Shown here: positions 21,942 through 33,463 of the stretch, in pieces
How positions within the stretch are numbered: position 1 is the first letter of the stretch
Layout of the letters: the number at the start of each line of letters is the position of its first letter
Assembly: GCA_014607495.2 (NCBI GenBank)
Contig: CP053150.1
Coordinates: forward strand, 6,964,495 to 7,028,494
Direction of reading: 5' to 3'
Length of the DNA stretch: 64,000 nt
Source: Carposina sasakii
Taxonomy: Eukaryota; Arthropoda; Insecta; Lepidoptera; Carposinidae
The notes under the pieces: model-generated
Databases searched by the model: none
Told to the model about the DNA's origin: nothing
What the model saw: the letters and a program-made list of their open reading frames with translations, nothing else
Made by a program: the position numbers and the translations under genes

Positions 21942-22896
21942 TTATCATATATTTTTTACATCCCATATTTATTAGATAACTAATTTAACTTTCTAAAAGT
22001 TAAATAAGGGTGATATTATACCCGGGGTTTACCTATTGTAAACAAGTTCATTGACCCTACTTCTATTATCGTCGCTCCCGTAGCGTGAGTAAAGGAAACC
22101 ATACAAACTAAACGTGATTGAAAACTCTCCTTTAAACACTTTAATGAATTCACTTTACTCATAAATCTATATTCTGTATTATTTATAATAACATTGATTA
22201 ATAAAATTTCCAGAAAGTCATTATTTTCCGAGGACATTGTTAGTATACTGTCCGACCGTGTATCAGTTACTATCCCTATGAAATCAGTAAACTGGCTAGT
22301 TTTTTTGGATGTAAATAATATAAAAAAAAAAAATGATTGCGTAATCATTTATTTAGAAAAACTTGACACTTTTAGCGTAACTTCATATAGTATCAATAAA
22401 ATTTTGGACACTATCAGAATTACAACCTCTAAATCTGTGTTGACGATTCAAGATAAGGAAGATCTTGTTCACAATTCAGAAACTATATTAAATCTGTCCG
22501 GAATGAAAAGGAGCCAACGGCTACATTACATTTAATACATTCATAAACACTACGTTTAGGTGATGCAGTGCTACAATACCTGCATCTACGTTTTTCTTTA
22601 CAGCACGAGGATCGTCGGAACGGGAATTTTATTTCCTATAAGATCTAGTTTATGAAAATATATAGGTTTGTTCCACCAGGATAATTTCTCCAAGTGTTAT
22701 AAATGATGTAGGAGTTTACGATAGCAGATCAAGTAGAGGATCATCCACCATCGACGTGATTTCCATATAATGAAGCCATGTACTGGTCGCACCGTAGCAT
22801 TTGGGCAAGATTCTCTTTATTGCCATGCATATTAGTGCGCCAAAATTTGTGTTGAAGTACAGTTTTGTCTCTCCATTTCTTTCGTCATATCCAATC
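21942..22896. other. Noncoding stretch with an unassigned 113-codon frame
   Basis: AT-rich. A + strand frame at 22194-22535 (113 codons) and an opposing frame at 22016-22348 overlap. Neither has a motif I recognise, and the Lys/Ile/Asn-rich composition fits chance in AT-rich DNA. No gene supported. Confidence 0.35.
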
Positions 22897-23405
22897 ATGC
22901 ACTGTGTATGGTTTTGTGTCTAATGTAAATCTCAAAAAACGAGCTCAACTTGATATTCATAGAAAATTGGACCATGCGCAACATATAACCCACATGAATA
23001 TGTATATATTGGTAGACCTTCCTTTGAAAGCTATCATAAATAGACAAGATAGGATAGAAAACATATGAAAAATGAGTCAGTAATCGTATCTTAAATGTCA
23101 AAGCCCACGTTAATCATTATCATTTGGTAAACCGCTTAAGAATTTATACTATAAGACTGCTTATTAATAAAGAACAATAAACATTGATGGTAAACTATGA
23201 TCATCAACGTTCAGGTTTAGAGTTGTTGCAGTCATTATTAAGTCGTTTACTTGAGAGGTGAGTTTAGATCGTTCCATATAGTTTTCTTTTTCTCTGCAAC
23301 AGATGGCGATGATGGATGCGACCTCTTCGGAAATGTTCGAGGATTCCTTCTGATCTTTTCTCGCAGTCCACGGCAGAATGGACGGAGTCATTGGCGGGAT
23401 AACGA
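22897..23405 (+). mobile_element. Degenerate Helitron-related sequence
   Basis: It shares with 21659-21941, in the same order, the opening CACTGTGTATG, AACGAG(C)TCAACTTGATATTCAT-like text, a TGATCATCAACGTT block, GCAACAGATGGCG and a degraded GGACGGAGTC near the end. The terminal hairpin and CTAG are lost, and extra sequence lies in the middle. Diverged relative of the same Helitron family. Confidence 0.55.
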
Positions 23406-24611
23406 TATTTCTATACTCAGTTATACCTACCTATCTGCATTTTTTACAATTACCCTATAACTTATATTAGATATATCATAATTATATACTTCTTAAATCA
23501 AAATATATAAATGAGACTATCTTACACAAATATAGGGTGTCATATTATAGCCCTGGGGCATGAAAATACAGAATATACTATAACACAATCGTCAAACGAA
23601 GATCATTGCACTACACCCTACTTCTAGTTAGTCGTTCGCTGCCAAAAACCGCGTACGTGCGTGCCGCGTCCTTGAAGCTAAAGTGAAATCCACTACAAAT
23701 CTGAAACCGTGACTGTGAAGACGTCTATTTAAACTCGTTAATGGGATATCCTTTTCGTAAATCATACCCTTCTTTATCACCATGATTATAAAGTGCTACC
23801 TGATGAGATGAGACATTTCGACACTAAAGTTATAATAATTTCTCAGAAAGTTTAATTCCGCTACCAGTTTCATTACTTCAAAATACGAGTACATGTTGTT
23901 TTATTATGAAAATACAGTAAACAAATAAAATACTAGGCGATAAATATTGCATTTAATTTGGAAAGAGGTATTGTTGACTATTTTCGACTTCATATACCGT
24001 CCAACCTCTATTGGAGGATATCAAGTAACGAACAAATTACGATATTATACTATCAGGGGTGGCCAACCAGTCTAGATTCGACGGGAAAAGCTGGAAGGGA
24101 GCGGGTGTAAATTTCTTGTGAAAATCAAAAATTATTTGTAAAAGGCTTGCATGTGTCCGTAAAGTGATGTTTTCTGGTAGATAAGTTATATTTTGATTAT
24201 TGGAGGATAGTGCGTGTCATGGTTTTATATCAGGTAAGATAACGAACGATCTCTTCATGGGCCCATGTAAGTTGTCATTTTTCATGACTAACTTTACACC
24301 TGTTCTTCAATTTTTCCGACGTTTCCATTCATCATCATTATATTATATTGAATTCATTTTACTAGACAATGACAGGGTTCCCCTTGCCTTTCCTTCGGGA
24401 TAAACTAAACAAAACAAAAAAAAACAAACCAACCAGTCTATGAATATCGACTCATCGAACGCGACTATCAGTCCAGTCGACCATGGCAAGGCGCCTACTA
24501 CTATGCTGTTTCTTCTGTGAACAGCACGGATCAAGTCGGCAACTGGGGACTACTCTACTCCTTCCAAAGATCTGTATGCAATCCAAAAATATCATAGTTT
24601 TTCCTTTTCAG
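23406..24611. other. Noncoding stretch upstream of the signal-peptide exon
   Basis: AT-rich, no gene supported. It ends at 24610-24611 with a pyrimidine-rich tract and AG (TTTTTCCTTTTCAG), a good splice acceptor, so the end of the stretch is probably intron. Confidence 0.45.
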
Positions 24612-24717
24612 GTTCAAAAATTATGCTCCAGTTATCACAGCTGACACCATGAGGAGGTACGACAAGACGTCAAGCTCGGAGGATAGATGGCAGCACCGAC
24701 TGACACCATAAAGCAAG
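24612..24717 (+). promoter_or_regulatory. 5' UTR part of the first coding exon, with two upstream ORFs
   Basis: It begins after the acceptor at 24610-24611. An upstream ATG at 24649 opens a 20-codon ORF in frame with the main start and stops at TAA 24709-24711, just 6 bases before it. A second uATG at 24687 is in another frame and overlaps the main start. The in-frame stop shows that 24718 is the first usable ATG of the long frame. The uORFs may lower translation, which is inference. Confidence 0.5.
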
Positions 24718-24799
24718 ATGGCGGCGGCTGCGCAGGCGCGTGGCGGTGGATCTCTGGCGCGGATTCTTGTTCTTGCCATTTTTCAGGCCAATTTTGTTG
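24718..24799 (+). CDS. DIP/lachesin-like Ig-superfamily protein, signal-peptide exon
   Basis: 82 nt from ATG to a GGTAAG donor (exon ends with G at 24799, intron from 24800), phase 1. It encodes 27 residues: a short Ala/Gly/Arg-rich n-region, then a hydrophobic h-region (about residues 13-27, L-A-R-I-L-V-L-A-I-F), as in a secretory signal peptide. The A at -3 and G at +4 make a good start context. The leftover G joins the first two bases of the exon at 55425 to give Ala, and the reading frame then runs directly into the Ig1 strand sequence. The phase match, the hydrophobic leader and the absence of any other + strand candidate make this the likely start of the DIP-like gene. Its joining to 55425 over 30.6 kb is inference. 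Confidence 0.7.
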
Positions 24800-24843
24800 G
24801 TAAGTTTTGTCTTTATTTCTTTGTCGTGCTTACTCTTCACAAC

Positions 24844-24993
24844 TATACAGGGTGTAATAGAAAGGGTATGTTTAGCAAAAATCTTTGTAAATAGCTCACT
24901 ATAACCTATTTCCAAAATTTGAGACTCGAAACTTGTAAAAGGTTCTGTGATGGGCTATTTTCACAACATTTTGTGTGATATACACCCTGTATA
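24844..24993. mobile_element. 150-bp MITE with TATACAGGGTGTA termini
   Basis: 13-bp perfect terminal inverted repeats (TATACAGGGTGTA / TACACCCTGTATA). It lies 44 bp inside the first coding intron. Its interior shares GGGTATG, CTATTTCCAAAATTTGAGACTCGAAA and GGGCTATTT phrases with the larger element at 42238-42694, so both are one family. No coding capacity. Confidence 0.75.
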
Positions 24994-26460
24994 CTATACT
25001 ATACCCGGTATCCTGACCTATAATATAAATAAACTAACATAAAAAGCATCATCACAACTTATAAAACCAGAAAAATATATGCAAACCAATCAATCGCATA
25101 ATCAACATATTCCATGTTCCAATTGAGTAAAGCTACCTACACATACGCGATTGTACAGTTAACCGCAGACATTGTGTGTTGTATATTAACGACATTTGCG
25201 TGGCCACACGCTGCGTCCAGAGTTTTGCAGCCGGTCTCATTTCACAAAGTGCAAGGTTTCACAATGTTAGCGCAAATTCCTACTGGTCCCAGTTTAATGT
25301 AATAGACGATGCGTTGTAAGTGTGAAATGGTTTTTATTATCTTGTTTTTATGTGTGTCTGTTATAGTCCTGTTTTTGTTATTAGAATATACAGCTCGTCG
25401 TTATTTTATTGTGAATGTAGGTGCATTGTAATCATACATGGAAAAGGAAGTAATCAAATTATAAATTTTAATCGCAAATCGTAGGACCATTGATGTATGT
25501 TTTCTATCTATCTATAAAGCCTCTTACACCCACTGCTGAGTAAAGGCTTCCTCTTCCCTATGCCACTGTCCACTGTCCTGGGCCAACCTTATCCACTGCT
25601 GTCCAGTAACCCTTCAGATATCATCTGACCATCAGGCGGATGGTCTGCCCCTCGGTCTTAAAGCGTCCCTTGGCCACCATTCCGTCACCGCCTTGGTCCA
25701 TCGACCATCATCCCTCCTGGCCATGTAAGTTTTATTTAATAGAAATAACCAAATAAAACATCCTACTACATAGGTAGGTAAGTATCTGCTTACATACAGT
25801 TATACTCGAAAAAGTATTTGCTAATGAATATTTTATCTTCGCATCAGAAGTAATTCATTCAACAGCGATAAAAATATAAAAGCGTTGTAGAGTAACGGAT
25901 AACCCTTTCAGGACTCAAAGCGGTACGGAATCCTAATTGTAAAACGGCCTACGGGTCAAAATGTCAAAGCGCGCTCTAATACGCATACCATACAACGAAA
26001 CACGACATTATATACCTACTGAACTTTTGCTAGATTTCCACTGCATGGCCAAAGCTATAGAATAATTAAAGCAATTACGGGCAGTAAAATTATCATTGGC
26101 TTGCAAATCTTCCAGCTCAGCGTATCTAGTGGCGCGAGACTCGACAGAATTAAATTAATCTCGTAAAATTTTCACTTGCCACCTTATCTCGCGTCGTATT
26201 GTCGTTTTATTGTGCCAACCCTGGGACCATTAGCGAAAATGTCACAACCGCGGCATTGTCGTGCGTCCCGTCCGCACAATGCGCCCGTTCGACCCCGTGT
26301 ACACTCACCCTTACCTTTGTGCGCGCTATGATACAAATTTGCGTTTCTATTATAAATGAGGACGCTTGCTCGCATTAATTCGGGATTTTAAAAGTGCTTT
26401 TTAATCCGGCTCTGCGATTGCGAGTGACCGTGAACGTTATTAACACACAAATATTAGGTA
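24994..26460. other. Intronic stretch with a LINE tail and a GC-richer patch
   Basis: Apart from the LINE fragment at 25500-25735 I see no gene. The segment 26180-26440 is unusually CpG-rich for this window and may be conserved or regulatory DNA; no motif is claimed. Confidence 0.4.
25500..25735 (-). mobile_element. LINE 3'-end fragment
   Basis: The + strand is pyrimidine-rich (CCACTGCTGAGTAAAGGC, GGTCTGCCCCTCGGTCTTAA, CATCCCTCCTGGCCATGTAA), which I recognise as the complement of the 3' coding end of a common lepidopteran LINE. It is related in character to 2077-2213. Truncated, no open frame. Confidence 0.55.
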
Positions 26461-27746
26461 CGTAGGCGGGATGATAAGTAACTAGCCACTGCTATTTAAA
26501 AAGTTAAAATTAAAAAAATATATATGTCATTTTTAAATTCGTATCTCTGGCCACTTGTGTTCTAAATTTGAATTTGGTGGCGTGAAAATTTTATTGATTT
26601 TTTGTCATTTGAAAATATATTTCGTCAGCTGTTTTGAAAATGGATAAAATTGAACAAAGAGCGGTGATAAAGTATCTTCATATGAAGGGCATGAAGGAGA
26701 AAAATATCTATGACGAGTTAAAGAATGTTTTGGGTGAATGTGCTCCCTCTTATACCACAATAAAAAACTGGGTGGCTGAGTTTAAACGCGGTCGTGCATG
26801 TGTCCAAGATGAAACCCACCCCGGACGTCCAAAAAGCGTCACGACTCCGGAAATGGTCGTGAAAGTACATGATATGGTTTTAGCAGATCGACGATTGAAG
26901 TTATCTGAAATAGCTGACATTACAGGTATCTCAAAAGAACGGGTACATCATATCCTAAGTGAGGAATTAAATATGAAAAAGTTATCGGCCCGTTGGGTGC
27001 CGCGATTGCTTACGCACGATCAAAAAAGGATTCGGGTGCAAAACTTAAACGAACCATTTTCAGAGTAATAAGGCCGATTTTTTACGTCGATTTGTAATAA
27101 CAGATGAAACATGGGTTCATCATTATACGCCAGAATCAAAAATTCAATCAAAACAGTGGACTCAATCGGGATGCCCGGCTCCAAAAAAAGCCATGGCTGT
27201 AAAGTCGGCTGGAAAAGTGATGGCTTCCATCTTTTGGGATGCAGATGGGATCTTAGTGATAGATTACCTTCCTAAAGGTCAAACAATTAATGGAGAATAC
27301 TACGCTAATCTTCTAGATAAGTTTCATCAATGTTTTTAACAAAAACGACCAGGTTTGGCGAAAAAAAAATCATCATTCCACCAAGACAACGCTAGGGTTC
27401 ACACATTGTTAAAGCTATGACGAAAATCAACGAATTGAAGTATGATTTGGTGCCCCGCCCACCTTATTCGCCTGATCTAGCGCCATCAGACTTCTACTAA
27501 TTCCCTAAGCTCAAAACTTTTTTGGGCGGACAGAAATTTGCCACAAATGATGAAGTCATAGCCGCTGTAGAGGAGTATTTTGCAGGCCTCGAAAGAAATC
27601 ATTTTATGGAAGGCATTACTGCTTTAGAACGAAGTTGGAATAAGTGCGTAGAGGTTCACGGAGACTATGTCGAAAAATAAAATTAATTTTATCATGGAAA
27701 GTTAAGTGTTTTCTTATTAGGCTAGTTACTTATCATCCCGCCCTCG
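26461..27746 (+). mobile_element. mariner-family DNA transposon, decayed, complete ends
   Basis: 1286 bp, the usual mariner length. Terminal inverted repeats of 27 bp (26461-26487 and 27720-27746) begin CGTAGGCGGGATGATAAG on the left and CGAGGGCGGGATGATAAG on the right, with two mismatches. They are flanked by TA at 26459-26460 and 27747-27748, the mariner target duplication. It encodes one transposase on the + strand, now broken. It lies within the first coding intron. Confidence 0.93.
26634..27680 (+). pseudogene. mariner transposase, frameshifted and with stops
   Basis: The protein starts at ATG 26634. Codons 1-145 hold the two helix-turn-helix DNA-binding motifs of mariner transposases, including the G-R-P-like linker (about residues 62-65). 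The frame shifts at about 27066, after which comes the catalytic domain: Asp in I-T-D-E-T-W at about 27103, H-Q-D-N-A at about 27385, and the third Asp in A-P-S-D near 27489, about 34 residues on, which fits D,D34D. Stops interrupt it at about 27337-27339 and 27498-27500, and at least one more frameshift lies between the second and third Asp. Its role was to cut and paste the element; this copy cannot. Confidence 0.88.
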
Positions 27747-27748
27747 TA

Positions 27749-28149
27749 TGGGAAAATTATTTCACTTTTTGCTTTGTTGTGTGAAAAATCCCCTAGGTCC
27801 ACTAAGATCCATTGTAAAAATTCATTGATGGATCTTTTTACACTTTTATGTCCACTTTAATCCTCGATCCTAGAATATTTGCAAAATGGATTTTTTAGAA
27901 CCAACGTGTGTATTAAAATCCATTATAAAGCCACATCTACAGTAGCCATTTTCAATAAATGAAAGTCTATAAAACCAAACAAACTTGTAATTATCTATAA
28001 CCTCTTTTAACAAAAAAAAACCTTGTCTCAGATAAGAAAAACCTGTGCTATGTGCTCCTGCAGTGAGGACCTAAAGGGTTGTGCAACCTAATACGTATAC
28101 TTACATTGTTCTACTTTTACTAGCATTCACTGAATTATAGTAGGTTGGT
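27749..28149. other. Noncoding stretch
   Basis: AT-rich intron sequence, no gene or repeat delimited. Confidence 0.4.
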
Positions 28150-28305
28150 GCCCGCGACTTTGTCCTCGTCGACTACAGAATGTAGCGTATGTTCTCCGTA
28201 ATTCCAGATATGTATGCAAAGTTTCAAGGAGATTGTTGGAGTAAATAAAGCATAAATAGATTACAAATAAACAAACTTACGTTTGCATTTATAACGTTCT
28301 TTTGG
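28150..28305 (-). mobile_element. Helitron-like fragment
   Basis: It contains CCCGCGACTTTGTCCTCGTCGACTAC-like text, followed by ATGTAGCGTATGTTC and GTATGCAAAGTTTC. These match in order the start of the minus-strand Helitron at 28663 (ACTAGCTATTGCTTGCGACTTC...). Its 3' tip is missing. Confidence 0.45.
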
Positions 28306-28662
28306 AAAAGAAATATTCAGTTAGATATACATACTGCCTAAGTTTCGAATTGGCTTAGCCTTTGCCATGAAGTAATCTAGGCAATCTCGGCTCACTCTGA
28401 AAGGCCTACTATGAATTACTAAACACTTGGTTCACTCCAGGGCCCTTTTCCAAATCTCGGCGTCAATTCCCCTCACGTGGCAGCCGAGTGGCCGACAAAG
28501 GGAAGAGGGCTTGCATACCTTATCGTCACCTTTTTGCAAATCCCCACTTATGTTTAACACGACTCATGTAATTTGGAGCGCGAACGTGATGGCGGGATGA
28601 AGCGGGAATATTTCAAGTTTTTTACTGTTAGTTCATAAGATTTGTTGTGAATTTATTACGTA

Positions 28663-29016
28663 CTAGCTATTGCTTGCGACTTCTTCCACGTGGACTACTG
28701 GATGTAGCCAATGTTCACCCCCGCGATATGTATGCGAAACAAGATGATTGAGAAAATAAAGCGCGAACAGATACCAAACAAAAAACCTACTTTCACATTT
28801 ATACTCATAATAAACTAGAGATCCGCTCCGGCTTTTCATGGGTGTAATGCCCTTTCACGTGGGCCGCCGCTCTAGAAAGTGGAAAAGGAAATTTTTTTAT
28901 GAACCATCCTCGTACTTTAAGGAATAGTCTAAAAAAAGAATTAGCGAAATCGGTTCAGCCGTTCTCGAGATTCGAGCTTAGCAACACATCAGCGATTCAT
29001 TTTTATATTATAGAGA
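28663..29016 (-). mobile_element. Non-autonomous Helitron, minus orientation
   Basis: Read on the minus strand it starts TCTCTATAATATAAAAATGAATCGC, a 5' end common to lepidopteran Helitrons, with the phrase about being followed by GAACGGCTGAACCGATTT, and ends in GCTAG|TA, the CTAG terminus (28663-28666). About 354 bp, noncoding. The stretch 28440-28620 just to its left is GC-richer DNA without a recognised motif. Confidence 0.62.
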
Positions 29017-29389
29017 AGATATTAGATGAGATGTGAATGACTGAACTAGATGTCAATATTTTTCCATTATAAATAAAGTATACGAATGAATAAAATATAA
29101 ATAATAAAGTTTGTATAAATAAACTTTGCTTAAGAGGGAGGAAATGGGTCAATAATGCCAAGCGATAATTTATCCAAAAGGACTAATAAAGAGTGCCTTT
29201 TTCTGTGTCTTAATGTCACCACGGCTCAGTCCGCAATTTATCAGAAAGTCAATGAGCCGTTTTGGTTATTGCTAATGAGTAGCAGCAATCCTTCTCTTAA
29301 AAGCAATATAACGTCCATGTTTTGTTTAGACTAAAAATCTTCATTTAAAAGCTGGGCTTGTGTCAAGTTGTGTCCATCTTCTATTCTAT

Positions 29390-29648
29390 TCTATACATAT
29401 AATAAAAATGTAACGGATCGCTGTCTGTACATTGAAGATATATGAAAAAAATAGTTTCTTTCTTTAGTACCCAAAAGAATGATTTTTTGAATTTTGTCTG
29501 TTTGTCGGTTTGTCTGTGCGTTTGTGCACGCTAATCTCAGAAATGGCTGAACCGATTTTTTATCCCGGGAAAATGTTTTTATCCTGGATAATTTCGACAT
29601 TTTGTTTTTTCTGTAGACCACGCGGACGGAGTCGCGGGCGTCCACTAG
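29390..29648 (+). mobile_element. Non-autonomous Helitron, 259 bp
   Basis: The 5' end is TCTATACATATAATAAAAATG and the 3' end GCGGACGGAGTCGCGGGCGT then CCACTAG at 29642-29648. The terminal hairpin has one mismatch in its 7-bp stem compared with the Helitron at 21941. Both ends are present, so this is a complete copy of the family. Frames across it are not genes. Confidence 0.72.
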
Positions 29649-29979
29649 TTTAGAATAAAATTTAATATTTATATCGGGGTGTGATGAACTACAATAAAAA
29701 CCAAAATGCTCTGTTTTTCAGTAAAATATGATATCTACAGATTTAAAACTGCCTATTGAATACTATGAAAACGTTTCTCAAATAAGTTTTTTTTTCAAAG
29801 TCGGACTGCAAGGATGTTAGGTATTCGAACAGACTTATTATTCGTAGCAATTACTACGAACTACGAATATGCTACGATAGAAGCGTAGCTGGAATCGTGT
29901 TGTTTTGCGAGTTGTATTGTGAGGTGAGTCTACTATAGAGATGGATTTAAAAAATTTCTTATTATGAGATTTTATAGGT

Positions 29980-30188
29980 ACTATGCTACGTCGTAGAGCC
30001 GATGGACGGCGGAATAAGCGGGTTCTCGAATGGAAACCACGCCTCGGCAAGCGTAGCGTTGGACCCCTTCCGGCCACATGGACCAATGACTTAGAGACGA
30101 TGGCAAAAACGGGAGATCGAGCCTTGTGGTATGCTCTGGGGGAGGCTTACGTCCAGCAGTGGACTGCAACAAGCTTACTACGATGATG
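29980..30188 (+). mobile_element. LINE reverse-transcriptase C-terminal fragment
   Basis: The + strand frame 29983-30186 reads as the familiar C-terminal end of lepidopteran LINE RTs: R-R-A-D-G-R-R-N-K-R-V-L-E-W, a D-R-A-L-W segment and a final G-E-A-Y-V-Q-Q-W-T. Only about 67 codons remain. It lacks any catalytic motif. Confidence 0.65.
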
Positions 30189-30884
30189 ATGACGCTATGA
30201 TATGACACATAAGTATCTATCCCAATCGCGTCGGAGGTAGTGAAGGGAACTAGAGGGTAGCTTCAAATGCGCCTGGATTAAGATTTTAAAAATAACCACA
30301 GAGGGAGGAGCATATGATATGTAGGTATTTCATATATTTTATCAGAAACCACATAACATGACTCAAAATAACCTGTCAGTATAGTAGGTATATTTCTATT
30401 GCGTAAATAAAAATACTACAGCGTTTATTCTTCGAGTATTGGATTTCGCTTAAAATACATACTTAACTCGAGTGACCTCAAAGAAAACTGACCTCTGAGA
30501 ATACGAGCGAAACAGTATTTAAATTGAACTAGGGCCCATAATTCTGTAAATAAAATAAATAAAAAGTAATAAAAAAATAATTACATTGCAAAAATATCTA
30601 GCCAAGAACAAACAGCATTATTACTTTTTCATTCAACAAATTCAATTGTATTTCTCAAGTCAACGACCCCATAAAATTACGCTGCAAGAAACCGACAAGA
30701 ACAAAAGCAGTAGGACAACGCTTGTATTTATTGCTCTTATCTTATTTGCATTCAATTCCGTGTATTGCTTTTACAGTCGTATCTACACTATAAGCCTTAT
30801 TGTCATAAAGTGGAAGTGTTCAGTCTGATTCGGATGTGGCGGGTAAAACGCTACTACTCGTATTATTACATACATACATACATA
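30189..30884. other. Noncoding stretch between LINE fragments
   Basis: AT-rich; an 80-codon frame at 30586-30828 has no recognisable content. Confidence 0.4.
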
Positions 30885-31035
30885 TTGCCTCGGCAAGCGT
30901 AGCGTTGGACGCGCCGACTGACGTGACTGGACTGTAGTGACTGGATGGCAAAAACGAGAGATAGAGCCATGTGGCGTACTCTGGGGGAGGCCTACGTCCA
31001 GTAGTGGACTGCAATAGGCTGAAGATGACGACATA
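30885..31035 (+). mobile_element. LINE 3'-end fragment, same family as 29980-30188
   Basis: It repeats TCGGCAAGCGTAGCGTTGGA, GGCGTACTCTGGGGGAGGC, CTACGTCCAGTAGTGGACTG and CAATAGGCTGAAGATGACGA in the order of the neighbouring fragment, with deletions. 5'-truncated. Confidence 0.6.
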
Positions 31036-31049
31036 CATATACTTTCAAG

Positions 31050-31262
31050 TGTGTTCCTGAAATGTGGTAGCCAGAACTGCCGGATCATAACGGAGATCTC
31101 AGTCACCTTTAGCATAGCGGGTGCAGACAGTACCTTATGATCAGTGACAAGTTGCTAGATTATTGCCTCAGAGTATGCCCGAGTTCCTTAGGCAACTTTT
31201 ACGACATGCACGGAAGGAGATGCAGCTGATGTATTCTATAGGTAGTGAAGCCCCGCATCAGC
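31050..31262 (+). repeat. Dispersed repeat family Y, copy 1
   Basis: About 210 bp with conserved phrases GCCAGAACTGC..., TGCCCGAGTTCCTTAG, ACGGAAGGAGATGCAGCTGA and GCATCAGCACGGGA. The same order is found at 59590-59832 (+) and, inverted, at 53185-53390. Type not assigned. Confidence 0.65.
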
Positions 31263-32575
31263 ACGGGACCTCGTATCATTATTAGGAACGAACACTTCCT
31301 TAACTGAAATACAATCTCTTGATCTACCGCGACTCCAGATGATTGTTATTTGATTCTGGAAAATACTATTTTGATATAGTAAGTAAGTTAACTAGTAGTT
31401 ACTAAGTAAGTTATGGTTAAGTAACGTAACCATGAGTTTAAATAACATATTGCAATAAAAAGTAGTCATTACTTCGCTTCATTGGAATACGAGACATTAG
31501 GATACATTCCAATTTAAGTACAACATCCTAACCAAAATAAGCTCTAATATTTATTTCTCACTATTATATTCTTAAGTACTTATTTTCTGCCATGTCTGTA
31601 CAGCGCCTTATTACACACTCCTTGAATTCAGTGTTGCCCTCCTACTGCTTTATAGAATATTTGCTCATAAACATGCAGATTGCGGATGGGACGCGTTTTT
31701 ATGTAAAATTGGGGAAAAGGGGAGTATTTTTATTTATTACCCTCGTGACTCGGTGGCGCTACAGTGACGGCGGGTGAGAGATTACCAGTGGTAAAAAATT
31801 AACAGCGCGAAGGGTTCTATGGAAAACGTATGTAGAGGTTAAAATATGGAAGGCAGTAAAGATCTTGCTAAGCTCACCACTTTAGTTTTTTAATAATAAA
31901 TAGGATTTTAACGAAATTTTATTAAAAAATGTAAGCGTTAATAAACCATATTGAAAATGACATGGCTTTATAAAGTTTCGTTAAAGTAAAATGGAAACAA
32001 CCTTCTATCTACAAAACATTATAATTACCTTAGGTACGAGTACCACGGTTGGAAGTCAAATACATATTTGAAACAGGTGAAAACTAGATATGCTTTGCAA
32101 TATTCTGTAAACCATAATTATACCTACATAAACATATATTATATTCCAATTCATTATATGAAAATGGTGTGAAATAAATTTTAAATAACAAAATAGCACA
32201 GTAACAAAACGTCATCTAGATAAAAAGCCAAGAAAGACAGAATCAAACAGTCGTGAATCCTCTTTCCGAGATCGTGATTCATAACCAAAACAAAGGATAT
32301 AAACCGTCCCCTTAAAGTGAACACAATATACGTAGGTACCTATTTGATGAATTTTTATTTACATTCCCGCTATTTCGGGGAAAAGTTGATAGAAAAATTT
32401 TGTTTTAGATATTTTGCTAATATATATAATGTTAACGTAATATTACAACATGTTATTATTGTTCTAGGTTTACCTATAGCTATTCTCAAGTTACAATAAA
32501 CAGAAAAAAAATAGACCTTTAGTTTTGTTTCTGGTATTTTGTAATTTGTTTGTTTGTATAATCGTAATTTCTATT
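31263..32575. other. AT-rich noncoding stretch
   Basis: No gene supported. 32580-32700, just after it, is a GC-rich snippet (CGCCACCGGGCCCTATACCC) whose reverse complement resembles the interior of the palindromic element at 35667-35734. Confidence 0.4.
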
Positions 32576-32997
32576 GAGGGATCGCCCGCCACCGGGCCCT
32601 ATACCCTCCGCTGACCCTCGGATCTGCCTACTCATGATCACGAACACAAGACACTACAGTCGCAACGAGAACAATCCAAACCTACAGCAACCAAAAAAAT
32701 AGACCTTCGACATAGTTTGGCCAACACCCGTGTTTCAGGATTGTTTTCCATGTATCTTTGAACCAACTAATAACAACTAAAACCAATGTTTGCAAATCAT
32801 TTTGTACCCTAATCAAAATATAAAATAAAAAATGTTAATACCTACATAATTTATTATTTACATTCAAACCATTATAGTTATCATGTAGTAAAATTGGTAT
32901 GTCGATGTTAAAGATATGGCATAGGTAGGTAGTTAATAAATGTAGATAAAATCTCAGCTCGGAACCAGGAACCATGTCATAATTATTACATACATAC

Positions 32998-33345
32998 ATG
33001 ATGATAATGATTTCCGACCTATTTCGGCCAAGGCGACCAATCTCTACCGAGATTGGCCAGGTACGCAGTAGATATTATAGTGCACAAGTGTGTGCGCAAA
33101 CACAGATACACTCTCTATTCCGTTATTCTCATAGTCCGATGGGACGGAAAGCCGACACGACCGAAGAGAGATCAGGCGCAGGACCAACGGTTTTACGTGC
33201 TTTCCGAGGCACAAGCTAAGTGACAATTTTGCAACATTAAAATCTGTACATGAAATAAATTCATTGGTACAGGTCCGTGACTGAGATCGAACTTACGCCT
33301 CCTGCTTGGAAAGTGCACGTTTTAACCACTGGGCTATCACCGCAC
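32998..33345 (-). mobile_element. tRNA-derived SINE, copy 1
   Basis: On the minus strand it begins with a tRNA-like head (GCGGTGATAGCCCAGTGG, an A-box-like start, and a TTCGATCTCAG B-box-like segment near 33283-33298). A body follows through CCTCGGAAAGCACGTAAAAC and GCACACACTTGTGCACTATA to a GGTCGGAAATCAT end. It shares about 85% by eye with 36243-36606. Noncoding; it needs a partner LINE to move. Confidence 0.7.
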
Positions 33346-33463
33346 ATACATACATATATATAATCATGCCTTACGGAGTAGGCAGAGCACCAAGGGCCGA
33401 TAGAATAAGTTCGGTTAGTAGTGACAGGTGGTCAGCCCATCGCCTACAAAACACCAAACCCTC
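33346..33463 (-). repeat. Dispersed repeat with (ATGT)n tail, partial copy 3
   Basis: It matches 16043-16256 from ATACATACATATATATAATC through CACCAAGGGCCGATAGAA to GTGACAGGTGGTCAGCCCATC, with internal deletion. It directly abuts the SINE head at 33345. Confidence 0.6.

Noticed and set aside
22194..22535. 113-codon frame between Helitron pieces
   Set aside because: Lys/Ile/Asn-rich without motif, overlapped by an equally long opposing frame.
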